DNA from: AP-15 sp963818695
Lineage (GTDB): Bacteria > Pseudomonadota > Alphaproteobacteria > ATCC43930 > CGMCC-115725
DNA length: 64,000 nucleotides
Assembly (NCBI GenBank): GCA_963818695.1
Contig: CAWFTG010000001.1
Coordinates: 1-64,000, forward strand
Reading direction: 5' to 3'
Positions 1 to 9,416 of this stretch are shown here, in pieces (within the stretch, counting starts at the first letter, position 1; the number at the start of each line of letters is the position of its first letter). The translations under genes and the position numbers were made by a program. The notes beneath the pieces were generated by a model. That model was not told the origin of the DNA and made no database searches. It worked only from the letters and a program-made list of their open reading frames with translations.

Positions 1-137
1 GGAGACCTCGGAGCCAGGTATCATTGGCAGCAGATCAGCCGCTCGCGCCGCTCGGGAACTGTGATCTCGGCGCCGTAGCTTGCGAGCGTGGCCGGTCATC
101 CCGGCTCTGACACGCAATCTCAACGACCAGGCGCAAC

Positions 138-918
138 TCACGCCGTCGCGGCGCCGTCCACGGGAAGCGCGGCGCCGGAGACGAAGGACGCCTCGTCCGA
201 GATTAAGAAAGAGCGCGGCGTTGGCGATCTCCTCGGGCCTGCCGGTGCGGCCCATCGGGTTCTGCCGGCCGCGCAGTTGGACAAGCTCCTCTTTGTCTTG
301 GCCGGCGGTGCGCTGCTGGTCCGGCCGGGAGACGAAGATGCGCAGCATCGGCGTGTCGATCGGACCGGGACAGATCGCATTGACGCGAATTTTGTCGGGC
401 GCGAGCCGCTTGGCGAGCGAGCGGACAAAGCCGACGACGCCGAACTTGGCCATCGAGTAGACCGGGCTGAACGCCGAGCCTTGAATGCCCGAGGTCGAGG
501 CGGTGTAAAGCAGAGCGCCGCCGCCGCGCGCCCGGATCTCCGGGATCGCCGCTTCGGTCGTCACCAGCACCGTGCGCAGGTTGAGGTCGAGCGCGATCTC
601 GAAATCGGCCATGTCGATGCCCTCGATCGAGGCGGGACCGGGATGGCCGACATGGTTCCACACGAAATCGAGCCCGCCAAAGGCGTTGGCGGTCCGCCGC
701 ACGATGTTGCGCGCGAAATCGTCCTGGCGCAGATCGCCGACGAGGCCGAGCGCCCGTCCGCCCGCTGCGGTGATCTCGCCGACGACGGCATCGACACCCG
801 CCTGATCGATATCGACGACGCCTACCGCCGCGCCTTCGCGGGCAAACCGGATCGCCCCGGCCCGGCCCATCCCGGAAGCCGCCGCCGTCACGATCCCGAC
901 TTTATTTTCGAGCCGCAT
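138..918 (-). CDS. SDR-family oxidoreductase, frameshifted near the C-terminus
   Basis: NAD(P)-dependent short-chain dehydrogenase, probably cytosolic. The N-terminus MRLENKVGIVTAAASGMGR has the Rossmann glycine motif, later come a catalytic Ser region (LLYTASTSG) and the YSMAK active-site pair, and the reading is about 260 aa, normal for SDRs. The usual NNAG motif is replaced by NHVG. The frame MRLENK... reaches ANAALFL and then leaves the family pattern at about position 208, where a run of A (T on the coding strand) is one base too long. Dropping one base restores ISDEASFVSGAALPVDGAATA and a stop at 138. Start ATG at 918 has AGAGGGA upstream. It follows the decayed MFS copy in frame with no clear stop between them. 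Substrate unknown. Confidence 0.72.
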
Positions 919-920
919 GG

Positions 921-2477
921 TTCCGCTCCCTCTGTCCAATTTACTCCGCCGCGGCGGCTGCTGCGCGCGCTGCCGGGGCGGTTTGCGCAACAGCAGCAGC
1001 AGCGGCAAGCCGACGATGACGATCATCATCATCAGCTTGAAATCATCGATATAGGCGACCATCGCCGCCTGGCGTGTCGCCTCCGCATTGAGCGCGGCAA
1101 GGCCCGACGGGTCGGTCAGGCTGAAGGGCGGCGCCATATGCGGCATTCGGGCAAGCGGATTGTCGGGGCGCAGATGCTCGACGAGGCGCGAATGGACGGT
1201 CTGGGTATTCTCGGCCAATAGCGCCACAACAATCGCGATGCCGACGCTGCTGCCGATATTGCGGGTCAGGCTGAATATCGCCGTCCCTTGCGTCAGGATG
1301 TGCCTGCGGCAAGGTCGAGAACGTTACAATGCTCAGCGGCGTGAACACAAAGCCGAGGCCGAAACCCTGCAATACCCCGGTCGAGATGATCGGACCCATC
1401 CCCATATAGAGCGAGAAACCCGTCATCTGCCACTGTGCCACCGCGGCCATTACGAACCCAGCCAAGATGATCAGCCGCGGTGTCGACCCGGCCAACCAGG
1501 CGGGCGACGACAAACATCGCAACCATCGTGCCGATGCCGCGCGGCGCGGTCACCAGCCCGTCGTCAGCACCGGATAATTCAACAGATCCTGCAGCATTGT
1601 CGGCAGCAGAACCATCGTGCCGAAAGAGCGGGATCGCGACAAGAAACATCAGGATCGTGCCGACGACACAGTTGGCGTCCTTCAGGAGCTCGCGGTTGAG
1701 GAAGGAGCGGTCGGTCGCGGTCGCGGTGTGGACCACGAACAGGTAAAAGGCGAGCCCGGCGATCGTCGCCTCGACCCAGATCTCGGTCGAGCCGAACCAA
1801 TCCTTGAGCTCGCCGCGGTCCAGGAACATCTGCAAGGCGCCGATCGCCAGGCTCAGAGTGGCGAAACCGAAGAAGTCGAACGCTTCGCGGCGGCCGTGCC
1901 GCGTCTCGCGGATGAAGATCAGGATCCCGGCCGCGGCGAGGACCCCGACCGGCACGTTGATAAAGAACACCCAGCGCCAGTTGTACTGGTCGGTCAGCCA
2001 GCCGCCGAGCGCCGGCCCAATGATCGGGCCCAATATGACCCCCATGCCCCAGACCGACATCGCCTGAGCGTGCCGATGGGGCGGATTGATCTGCAGCAGC
2101 ACCGATTGCGACAGCGGGACGAGCGCCGCCCCACAGACACCCTGCATCAACCGATAGATCACCATTTGCTCCAGGCTCGCCGCCACGCCGCACAAGGCCG
2201 AAGCCAGAGTGAAGCCGGCGACCGAGATGAAAAATACCCATTTGATGCCAAAGCGCCCGGCGAGCCAGCCGGTCAGCGGCGTCATGATCGCCGCCGCGAC
2301 GATGTAGGAGGTCACCACCCAGGCGATCTGGTCCTGCGCCGCGGAAAAGCTGCCTTGCATGTGCGGCAGCGCGACATTGGCGATCGTCGTATCGACCCCC
2401 TGCATGAAGGTCGCCAACATGATCGAGACGGTGATTGCGCCCCGGTTCGCAACCGGGGCGCGCGTCTCATCCGTCAC
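921..2477 (-). pseudogene. EmrB-type DHA2 MFS drug transporter, multiply frameshifted copy
   Basis: Residues 1-280 read cleanly from MTDETRAPVANRG and closely match the intact paralogue at 4302-5831 (QGVDTTIANVALP, GWLAGRFGIK, RETRHGRREAFDFFGF). The reading then has to change frame near 1624, 1560, 1487 and 1300 to stay on the family pattern (LPTMLQDLLNYPV, LVTAPRGIGTM, QWQMTGFSLYMGMGP, then NPLARMPHMAPPFSL). Its ATG overlaps the stop of the upstream fusion protein gene (ATGA at 2474-2477), as in emrAB operons. The C-terminal tail (RQAAMVAYIDDFKLMMM) is recognisable close to the SDR start. Four indels in one gene make true decay more likely than error, though the region should be resequenced. 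Confidence 0.8.
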
Positions 2478-4165
2478 CGCTCCGCGGCTCTTGTCGACGG
2501 GCCGGTCAGCCAGGCGAAAATGCCCTGGACCCGATCGAGCCAGGGCCGGCGATGACGGGTGTCGACCTCGACGGTCGCGCTGAGCCCGGCCTGCAGCGGC
2601 GCATTGTGGTCAAGTTGATCAAGGCTGAGGCGCACCGGCAGACGCTGGACGACCTTTACCCAATTGCCGGTCGCATTCTCGGCCGGGAGCAGCGAGAAGG
2701 TCAGCCCGGTGCCGGGGCTGAGGCTCTCCACCTTGGCGTGAAACACAGTGTCGGGGTAGGTATCGACCTCGACCGTCGCCTCCTGGCCCGGCCGCATATG
2801 GGTGAGCTCGGTCTCCTTGAAATTGGCCTCGACCCATATTCGGTCAGTCGACATCAACGAGAATAGCGGCGTCGAGGCGTTGACGTAGTCGCCGACCTGA
2901 AGCTGGTCGACTTTGGTAACGATCCCGTTCTCGGGCGCGCGGATTTCCGTATAGGAAAGATTGAGCTCGGCGCGGTCGAGCGCAGCTTGTGCGTGCTGCA
3001 CCATCGGGTGTTGCTCGAGAGGAATATCGGGATCGCCACCGATGTTGGCGAGGGCGACGGCGACATCCTGCTGCTTCGACGCGAGTTGCGCGCGCCCGGT
3101 TTCATAGGTCTGCCTGGCCTGATCGAATTGCTGCTGGGAGGCCGTGCCGGAAGCGACCAGGCGCTGCTGCCGCTCGAACTCGTGCTGCTGATAGTCGACC
3201 GTGGCCTCGGTCGCCCGGGCGTCCGCCCGTTTCTGGTGATAGGTCGCCTTCAGCGCGTGAATTTGGAACCGCACGGTGGCGAGCTGCGCTTTGGCTTCAT
3301 CTACGGCAATCTGGAATGGGCGCGGGTCAAGCCGAAAGAGCACCTGACCAGCGGTGACCTTCTGATTGTCCTTGACGTCGATTTCGACGACCCGGCCGGA
3401 AATGTCGGTGCTGATCGCGACCCGCGCGGCCTGGATATAGGCGTCATCGGTCGACACGTAGCGCCCGCCGGTCAGGTACCAGTAGCCCGCCGCGAGCAGC
3501 ACGAGGATCGGCCCCGCGAGCATCAACGGCAGCCGCAATCTCTGGCGCAATGGGCGGCGCCGGACAAGAACCGGGGAGCGGCCCTCGAGCGGTCCCCGCA
3601 GCGCGCCGATCCTCGACGCGTCGTTATCGGCGGAAGTCGTCAATGATGGCCTCCGACAGGCGACAGTTCCGCATCGGCCACTCGGTGCGCGCTCGTTCGT
3701 CTCGTCGAGGTCGGCGAAGTCCGCCGCCAGTGGCAGCACGCGCTCCGAAAGATTGCCATGTACCCGCCGCAAAAGTTCGATCAGCTGCTTTCCCTCGTCT
3801 TTGGAGAGGCCGGCGAAGGACTCGGCACGGATCTCGTTCGAGAGGTCCAGAATGCGCGCCAGGATCGGCCGGGCCTTGTCGGTCAGAACGAGGCGTCGAG
3901 CGCGCCGATCGCCCGGCTGGGGCTGCCGCTCGATCCAGCCGTCTTCCTCCATGCGGTCGATCTGGCGCACCAATGTCATCGGCTTGATTTCGAGCAGGTC
4001 AGCGAGGCCGGCCTGGTTGATCCCCTCGTTGCGCGCGAGGTAGCCGAGCACCTTGCATTGCGCGCGAGTAAGTCCGAGGAAAAGCAGCGCTCGCTGATTG
4101 AACCGGCGCCCGAACAAGCGGGCGACATCGTGAACGAGAAATCCGAAGCTGCGATTGAGGTCCAT
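2474..4165 (-). CDS. MarR regulator read in frame into an EmrA/HlyD membrane-fusion protein
   Basis: A single open frame of 563 aa from ATG 4165. Residues 1-150 are a MarR winged helix (LTRAQCKVLGYLARNEGINQ, then GWIERQPQPGDRRARR). Residues about 175-563 are an EmrA-type periplasmic adaptor with one transmembrane segment (about 203-227), the ISGRVVEIDVKDNQKVTAGQ lipoyl half and a helical hairpin (FERQQRLVASGTASQQQFD). No stop separates them. However, a strong GGAGG sits 7 nt before TTG 3643, which would give a 389-aa EmrA, the usual EmrA length. Either this is a true fusion, or the MarR stop was lost and EmrA starts internally. It couples by ATGA overlap to the decayed MFS gene, so the live partner may now be the MFS gene upstream (4302-5831). 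Confidence 0.82.
   Translation of the reverse strand: MDLNRSFGFLVHDVARLFGRRFNQRALLFLGLTRAQCKVLGYLARNEGINQAGLADLLEIKPMTLVRQIDRMEEDGWIERQPQPGDRRARRLVLTDKARPILARILDLSNEIRAESFAGLSKDEGKQLIELLRRVHGNLSERVLPLAADFADLDETNERAPSGRCGTVACRRPSLTTSADNDASRIGALRGPLEGRSPVLVRRRPLRQRLRLPLMLAGPILVLLAAGYWYLTGGRYVSTDDAYIQAARVAISTDISGRVVEIDVKDNQKVTAGQVLFRLDPRPFQIAVDEAKAQLATVRFQIHALKATYHQKRADARATEATVDYQQHEFERQQRLVASGTASQQQFDQARQTYETGRAQLASKQQDVAVALANIGGDPDIPLEQHPMVQHAQAALDRAELNLSYTEIRAPENGIVTKVDQLQVGDYVNASTPLFSLMSTDRIWVEANFKETELTHMRPGQEATVEVDTYPDTVFHAKVESLSPGTGLTFSLLPAENATGNWVKVVQRLPVRLSLDQLDHNAPLQAGLSATVEVDTRHRRPWLDRVQGIFAWLTGPSTRAAER
3641..3655 (-). promoter_or_regulatory. Ribosome-binding site and TTG start inside the MarR-EmrA frame
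   Basis: On the minus strand GGAGG (complement of 3651-3655) lies 7 nt before a TTG codon (3643-3641) that begins MTTSADND, just after the MarR domain and before the EmrA transmembrane helix. The spacing and the resulting 389-aa product suit independent translation of EmrA. This is inference from sequence pattern only. Confidence 0.5.
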
Positions 4166-4193
4166 GGGCCTAACACCAAGAGATACCCGAGAG

Positions 4194-4279
4194 TGATAAT
4201 AAGCTATAGCATCGAATTCCGCCACCTTCGCCGCGCTCTGAAGCCGCGCGCGGCTGGTAGTCGGGAATTCGATGGCTCG
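4194..4279. repeat. Duplicated leader sequence, copy 1 (before MarR-EmrA)
   Basis: This stretch shares GATAATAAGCT, AGCATCGA and a GC-rich block ending GGAATTCGATGGCTCG (4243-4279) with 5869-5952, in the same order. In this copy the leader precedes the MarR-EmrA gene. The shared blocks suggest a duplicated promoter/operator region. Confidence 0.55.
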
Positions 4280-4301
4280 TGCCATTAGCGGGCCTCGTTC
4301 A

Positions 4302-5831
4302 TTAACGGGCCACCTCGGGTCGCAGCGCCGGGCGCGCCCGCCGGACCAGCAGCAAGAACGGGATCAGCAGAAGCACGATCATCATCATCAGCGCGTAATC
4401 GTTGACGTAGGCCACCATCGCGGCCTGCCGGGTGACCTCGGCGTTGAGTGCGGCAATCCCCGAGGGTGTGGTGAGGCTGAACGGCGGCGCCAACAACGGC
4501 GCCTGGGCGAGCGGGTTGTCCGGCCGCAAATTCTCGATCAGGCGCGAATGAACGATCTGCGTGTTCTGGATCAACAGCGCCTCGAGGACCGATATGCCGA
4601 TGCTGCCGCCGAGATTGCGCATCAGGCTGCGCATCGCCGTCCCTTGCGTCAGGATGTGCCGCGGCAGGTTCGACAGCGCCATCGTATTCAAGGGCACAAA
4701 GGTGCAGCCCAGCCCGAAGCCTTGCAGCAACCCCGACAAGATCACCGGCGCCATCCCCATCTGCAGTGAAAACCCGGTCATCTGCCATAGCGAGACCACC
4801 GTCAGCAGGAACCCGGTCAGGATGAGCAACCGGTTGTCGACGCGGTTGATCATGCGTCCGACGAGAAACATCGCGAACATCGTGCCAAGACCGCGCGGTG
4901 CGGTGACCAGGCCGGTCGTAAATACCGGGTAATTCATCAGGGACTGCAGCATCGTCGGCAGCAGCGCCAAGGTGCCGCTGAGGATGCCGCCGACAAAAAA
5001 CATCAGGACCGTGCCGGCCATGAAGTTGGGGCTCTTCAACAGGTCGAGATTGACGAAGGAATGATCGCTGGCTGTGGCGGTATGCACGATGAATAGATAG
5101 AAAGACACGCCGGAGGCGATCGCCTCGACCCAAATCTCGGTCGAATTGAACCAGTCCTTGAGCTCGCCGCGGTCGAGCATCATCTGCAACGCGCCGATCG
5201 CGATGCTCAACGTTACAAAGCCGAAAAAATCGAAGGCCTCGCGATGCGTGTGCCGCGTCTCGCGGATAAAGATCAGGATGCCGAGGCTGGCGATTACGCC
5301 GACCGGCAGGTTGATATAAAAGATCCAACGCCAGCTGTAATCCTGGGTCAGCCAGCCGCCCAGCATCGGGCCGAAGATCGGCCCCAGCATGACCCCCATG
5401 CCCCAGATCGCGATTGCTTGGCCGTGGCGCTCCGGCGGGTTGATCTGCATCAGCACCGATTGGGAGAGCGGGACGAGCCCGGCGCCGCATGCGCCTTGCA
5501 GCAGGCGATAAATCACCAGCTGGGTAAGACTGGTGGCGCTGCCGCACAAAGCCGAGGCCAGGGTGAACCCGGCCACCGAGATCAGAAACACATATTTGAT
5601 GCCGAGGCGCCCGGCGAGCCAGCCGGTCAGCGGCGTCATGATTGCCACCGCGACGATGTACGAGGTCAGTACCCAGGCGATCTGGTCCTGGGCCGCCGAA
5701 AGGCTGCCCTGGATGTGCGGCAAGGCGACATTGGCGATCGTGTTGTCGACACCTTGCATGATCGTCGCCAGCATGATTGAAACTGTGATCATGCCCCGGT
5801 TTGCAACCGGCGCCCGTGCCTCGCTCCTCAC
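4302..5831 (-). CDS. EmrB-type DHA2-family MFS multidrug transporter
   Basis: Inner-membrane proton-coupled drug exporter with 14 predicted membrane segments and 509 aa from the GTG at 5831 (EmrB is about 512). The family signatures visible are QGVDNTIANVALPHIQG, LTGWLAGRLGIKYVF, GPIFGPMLGGWLTQDYSWRW and a polar linker RETRHTHREAFDFFGF. The GTG start is chosen because the decayed paralogue begins at the equivalent place (TDETRAPVANRG versus RSEARAPVANRG); a longer reading from 5897 is possible. It lies upstream of, and in the same direction as, the MarR-EmrA frame, with a 136-bp gap. It probably works with the EmrA-type adaptor at 2474-3643. Confidence 0.9.
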   Translation of the reverse strand: MRSEARAPVANRGMITVSIMLATIMQGVDNTIANVALPHIQGSLSAAQDQIAWVLTSYIVAVAIMTPLTGWLAGRLGIKYVFLISVAGFTLASALCGSATSLTQLVIYRLLQGACGAGLVPLSQSVLMQINPPERHGQAIAIWGMGVMLGPIFGPMLGGWLTQDYSWRWIFYINLPVGVIASLGILIFIRETRHTHREAFDFFGFVTLSIAIGALQMMLDRGELKDWFNSTEIWVEAIASGVSFYLFIVHTATASDHSFVNLDLLKSPNFMAGTVLMFFVGGILSGTLALLPTMLQSLMNYPVFTTGLVTAPRGLGTMFAMFLVGRMINRVDNRLLILTGFLLTVVSLWQMTGFSLQMGMAPVILSGLLQGFGLGCTFVPLNTMALSNLPRHILTQGTAMRSLMRNLGGSIGISVLEALLIQNTQIVHSRLIENLRPDNPLAQAPLLAPPFSLTTPSGIAALNAEVTRQAAMVAYVNDYALMMMIVLLLIPFLLLVRRARPALRPEVAR

Positions 5832-5863
5832 CCGCCGCCATCCATCAGCGCAACAACTGGCCT

Positions 5864-5876
5864 TTATCGATGATAA
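5864..5876. promoter_or_regulatory. Inverted repeat TTATC-GAT-GATAA, candidate MarR operator
   Basis: A perfect 5-bp inverted repeat with a 3-bp spacer lies 33 bp upstream of the intact MFS start at 5831 and next to the duplicated leader. Its placement suits a MarR-type operator, but no binding evidence exists here. Confidence 0.3.
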
Positions 5877-5952
5877 GCTCGGCTGATGAGTTTGCAAAGC
5901 ATCGATCGGGTGCCAGCGCCGCGCGGCTGATCACCGGAAATTCGATGGCTCG
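5869..5952. repeat. Duplicated leader sequence, copy 2 (before the intact MFS gene)
   Basis: Shares GATGATAAGCT, AGCATCGA and the block GAAATTCGATGGCTCG with 4194-4279. Here the leader precedes the intact MFS gene directly, with no MarR or EmrA gene between, which suggests a whole efflux unit was duplicated and then trimmed. Confidence 0.55.
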
Positions 5953-6063
5953 GAAGTGCACCTTGGTGCCAAGCCGTTGCCTGAGCCTCGGTCCGGATGC
6001 AAACTTCGTTGCGGACCGGCGCCGGCCGCTCATGGGCACGGTCGTCAATGGAGGGACCATGCG

Positions 6064-8224
6064 ATGACGGCGAAAATTCAATTCCTGCAGAGGGTAACCG
6101 CGATCGGCGTCGCGGCGCTGCTCGCCGCCGTGCCGACACCGCTCAGCGCGCAGCAGCCCCAGCACTCCGCGATCAGCATTGGGGAGCATGATCTGGGTGG
6201 GGTGGTCGCCGGCAAAAACGGACCAGAAGCCGGCGTGTGGGTGATTGCCGAGACCACCGGGCTGCCGACGGGATTCGCCAAAATCGTCGTGACCGACGAT
6301 CAGGGACGCTATGTCATCCCGGATCTCCCGCAGGCCAATTACGACGTCTGGGTGCGCGGCTTCGGGCTCGTCGACTCGCCGCGGGTCGTGACGGCCCCGG
6401 GGAAGACGGTCAATTTGACGGCCGTGCCGGCGCCGAATGCCGCTGCCGCCGCGCAATATTATCCGGCGATCTACTGGTTTTCGATGCTGACCATTCCGGA
6501 CGAGGGTAACTTCTCCGGGCCGAACCGTGACGAGAACATGCCGGAGAACATCAAGAGCCACACGGCATGGCTAAATATCATAAAGACCACCGGCTGCATT
6601 GCCTGTCATGGGATCGGTACCCTTGGGACGCGCACGATTCCCGCCGCGCTCGGCCAGTTCGACAATTCGGCGGAAGCCTGGGCACGGCGCATCCAGTCGG
6701 GACAGGCAGAGAACAACATGATCAATACGATCAGCCGCCTCGACCCGCAGTTGGCATTCCAATATTTCGGCGACTGGACCGATCGGGTTGCCAAAGGCGA
6801 ACTGCCCTTTGCGCAACCCCCGCGGCCGCAGGGCGTCGAGCGCAACATCGTGCTGACCTTGTGGGACTGGAGCCGCGAGACGGCATACATGCACGACCTC
6901 ACTCCGACAGACCGGCGCAATCCGACCGTCAACGCCAATGGCAAGCTTTATGGCTCGACCGAGGACAGTACCGACTACATCCCGGTGCTCGACCCGGTGC
7001 ACAATTCAGTCAGCGAGGTCAAGCACCCGGTGCGTGACCCCAACACGCCGACCTCGAAGACCGCGCCGATGGAGCCTTCGCCTTATTGGGGCGCGGAACC
7101 CATCTGGGACAGCCAGAGCACCACCCACAACCCGATGATGGACGAGAAGGGGCGGGTCTGGTTCACCGCCAGGATTCGCCCGCCGGCAAACCCGGATTTC
7201 TGCAAACAGGGATCGAGCCATCCCTCGGCGCAGGTCTTCCCGCTGCAAGAAGTCCGGCCGCCATCTGTCGATGTTCGATCCGGCGACGGGGAAGTTCACA
7301 TTGATCAGCACCTGCTTCCCGACGCACCATTTGAACTTCGCGATGGACGCCAACCAGACGCTGTGGACGAGCGCCGGCGGACCGCAGACGCCAGTCGTCG
7401 GCTGGCTCAACCGCAAGATGTTCGAGGAGACCGGCGACGAGCAGAAATCGCAAGGCTGGACGCCGTTCATCCTCGACACCAACGGCAACGGCAAGCGGGA
7501 CGATTACGTCGAGCCCAATCAGCCAGTCGACCCGGCCAAGGACAAGCGCGTTGTCGCGGGCCTCTATGCGGTGGCGGTTAACCCGGTCGACGGCACGATC
7601 TGGGGCACTTCGCTCGGCTATCCCGGCTATGTGGTACGCGTGAACCCGGGGCCCGATCCGACCCACACGGCTTTGACCGAGGTCTACGAGCCGCCGATGC
7701 CCGGCTACGGGCCGCGCGGCGGCGACATCGACAGCAAGGGCGTCTTCTGGGCGTCGCTGGCGAGCGGTCATCTAGCGAGCTTCGACCGCAGCAAATGCAA
7801 GGTCTTGAATGGCCCGACCGCGACCGGCAAGCACTGCCCCGAGGGCTGGACGCTCTACCCCTTCCCGGGACCGCAATTCAAAGGGGTCCGCGATCCCGGC
7901 AGCGCCGAGTCCAGCTATTACGTCTGGGTCGATCAGCACAACACTTTGGGTCTCGGCAAGGATGTGCCGATCGCCACCGGCAATCTCAACAGCGCCTTAC
8001 TGGCCTTCGTCGACGGCAAGTTCGAGACGCTGCGCGTCCCTTATGTGAACGACTATTTCACGAAGGGGATGGATGGCCGCATCGACGACCCGAACGCCGG
8101 CTGGAAGGGCAAGGCGTTGTGGACGACTTACGGCACTCGAACGATGTTCCACCTGGAAACCGGCAAAGGCACCTTCCCAAAGGTCGTGCGCTTCCAACTC
8201 CGCCCCGACCCGCTCGCCGATTAA
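6064..8224 (+). CDS. Periplasmic propeller protein with carboxypeptidase-like repeat and haem-c motif (one frameshift)
   Basis: About 720 aa. A signal peptide (LLAAVPTPLSAQ, cleavage near residue 30) is followed by a carboxypeptidase-regulatory-like beta sandwich (about 38-120, DDQGRYVIPDLPQANYDVWV). Next comes a CIACH haem-c motif at residues 178-182, and then a virginiamycin-B-lyase-like propeller (TTHNPMMDEKGRVWFTARIR, DANQTLWTSAGGPQT, DIDSKGVFWASLASGHL). The frame breaks at about 7249, where one extra base follows VFPLQ; removing it gives VFPLQKSGRHLSMFDPATGKF and the rest of the propeller. ATG 6064 follows GGAGGGACC. Role unknown; the single haem suggests periplasmic redox or sensing rather than antibiotic lysis. 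Confidence 0.75.
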
Positions 8225-8240
8225 GCGCGGACCGCGACGC

Positions 8241-8714
8241 TCAGCTCTGGCCGGCGACGTTGCGGCGCAGCCGTTCCTGACTGGCGGCCGGCCAGACCTC
8301 CGGGATCTTGTAAAACGCCTCGAAGGCGGGTTTGTCCGGCGGCAATGAGAACCACGGCAGCTTGCTTCTGGTGAAGATGTGGACGTCCGGCTCGACCCGT
8401 TCCGGATGATCCAGGGTCCCGGCCCGGACCAGCAACGTGTCGCCGGGCGCTGCGTGGTATTTGCTCCACAGTCGGGTCATGCAATTCCCGCAGAAGAACA
8501 CCTCGTGCGGCTTGCCGCTGCCCGCCGTCAACATGAATGATTGCGGCAGAATGTGGTCGGCCTCGACGTAGTCTTTCTCAATCCACATATTCAGGACAAA
8601 CGCACTGCCGGTCAGCTTCTGGCAGTCCCGGCAATGGCAAGCGTGCACGATCAGCGGCGGCGCGGTCAGCCGATACCGCACCCTCTCGCACGCGCATCCC
8701 CCTTCCAAATCCAT
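8241..8714 (-). CDS. GFA (glutathione-dependent formaldehyde-activating)/CENP-V family protein
   Basis: Cytosolic zinc protein of 157 aa. The characteristic cysteines are present: GGCACERVRYRL at the start, HACHCRDCQKLTGSAF, and FFCGNCMTRLW. The family includes enzymes that form S-hydroxymethylglutathione, but most members have no proven reaction, so no substrate is assigned. ATG 8714 is preferred over an upstream one because GAGGGAGGA lies just before it and because MDLEGGC matches the family start. Confidence 0.85.
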   Translation of the reverse strand: MDLEGGCACERVRYRLTAPPLIVHACHCRDCQKLTGSAFVLNMWIEKDYVEADHILPQSFMLTAGSGKPHEVFFCGNCMTRLWSKYHAAPGDTLLVRAGTLDHPERVEPDVHIFTRSKLPWFSLPPDKPAFEAFYKIPEVWPAASQERLRRNVAGQS

Positions 8715-8858
8715 CTGCGTCCTCCCTCTTGGGCTCAGAGTAGTGCACTCCAAAAGTAAGACACGGAAAAGCAGTTTCCGAATAGAGGAACTATTGCGGA
8801 GCAGTGGGGAGCGGGCTCAGGGCCGCTCCCGCCGTAAACTGCTGTTACCGCAACTGCT

Positions 8859-9359
8859 TTACCGCCCCGGGAATGTCGCCACGAGGCCGTTGTCGCCGAG
8901 GAGCACGTGAACCCTCTGGCCGTTTCTCATCGCGTCGGCCGACCAGCCTTGCAGCGCCCTCAGGTCCTGGATGTTGCTGTACCCGTATCTGCTGAGCTGC
9001 TGCTCGGCTTCCTGGTAGGTCGTGATATTGCCGGTGCCGTACCCGGCAGATGAGTAGGTCTGCCCGGTATGTGGCGTGCTCGTGCCCGTGCCGGCATTCC
9101 AGCTACCCTGGTTGGTTCCGTAAGTACCCTGGTTAGTTCCGTAAGTGCCCGGGCTGGTCCCGTAAGTACCCTGGTTCGAATCGTACGTACCCTGGTAACC
9201 CTGGTTGCCTGTGTTGTACCCTTGAGTGCCCTGGCTAGAAGCACCCTGGCTAGAAGTGCCGGGGTTTCCGCTCGTCGAATAATTTTGAGCCCACGCTGCT
9301 GATCCCGCAGTCAGCATCAAGACGCTCGCGAAAGCGGCACATTTCGCTACTGTTTTCAT
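8859..9359 (-). CDS. Small secreted Gly/Thr/Tyr/Gln-repeat protein
   Basis: 166 aa from MKTVAKC. A signal peptide (AAFASVLMLTAGSAAWAQ) is followed by a low-complexity middle of GTYGTNQ-type repeats and then by a conserved tail (AEQQLSRYGYSNIQDLRALQGWSADAMRNGQRVHVLLGDNGLVATFPGR region). The tail is nearly the same as that of the next gene, so the two are paralogues with unrelated middles. The tail resembles small PepSY-like periplasmic modules, but that is only an impression. No function is assigned. Confidence 0.75.
   Translation of the reverse strand: MKTVAKCAAFASVLMLTAGSAAWAQNYSTSGNPGTSSQGASSQGTQGYNTGNQGYQGTYDSNQGTYGTSPGTYGTNQGTYGTNQGSWNAGTGTSTPHTGQTYSSAGYGTGNITTYQEAEQQLSRYGYSNIQDLRALQGWSADAMRNGQRVHVLLGDNGLVATFPGR
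9105..9250 (-). repeat. In-gene tandem repeats encoding GTYGTNQ-like units
   Basis: Short imperfect repeats with the plus-strand core CCGTAAGTACCCTGG and variants recur at about 15-30 bp intervals within the secreted protein gene. They encode GTY-G-T/S-N/P-Q/G units and are coding sequence, so copy number may vary between strains. Confidence 0.7.
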
Positions 9360-9416
9360 CTGCGTCAATCCCATTCTGAGTTGCACGATAAGTCCCCCCG
9401 TAGCACCGGGTCGGGC

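Noticed and set aside
88..1221. Long plus-strand open frame opposite the SDR gene
   Set aside because: High-GC codon bias keeps the opposite strand open; the sequence is Arg/Asp/His-rich without any family pattern, while the minus strand spells a clear SDR.
9105..9250. CRISPR-like short regular repeats
   Set aside because: The repeats are imperfect, in frame, code for GTY-type units in a secreted protein, and have no distinct spacers.
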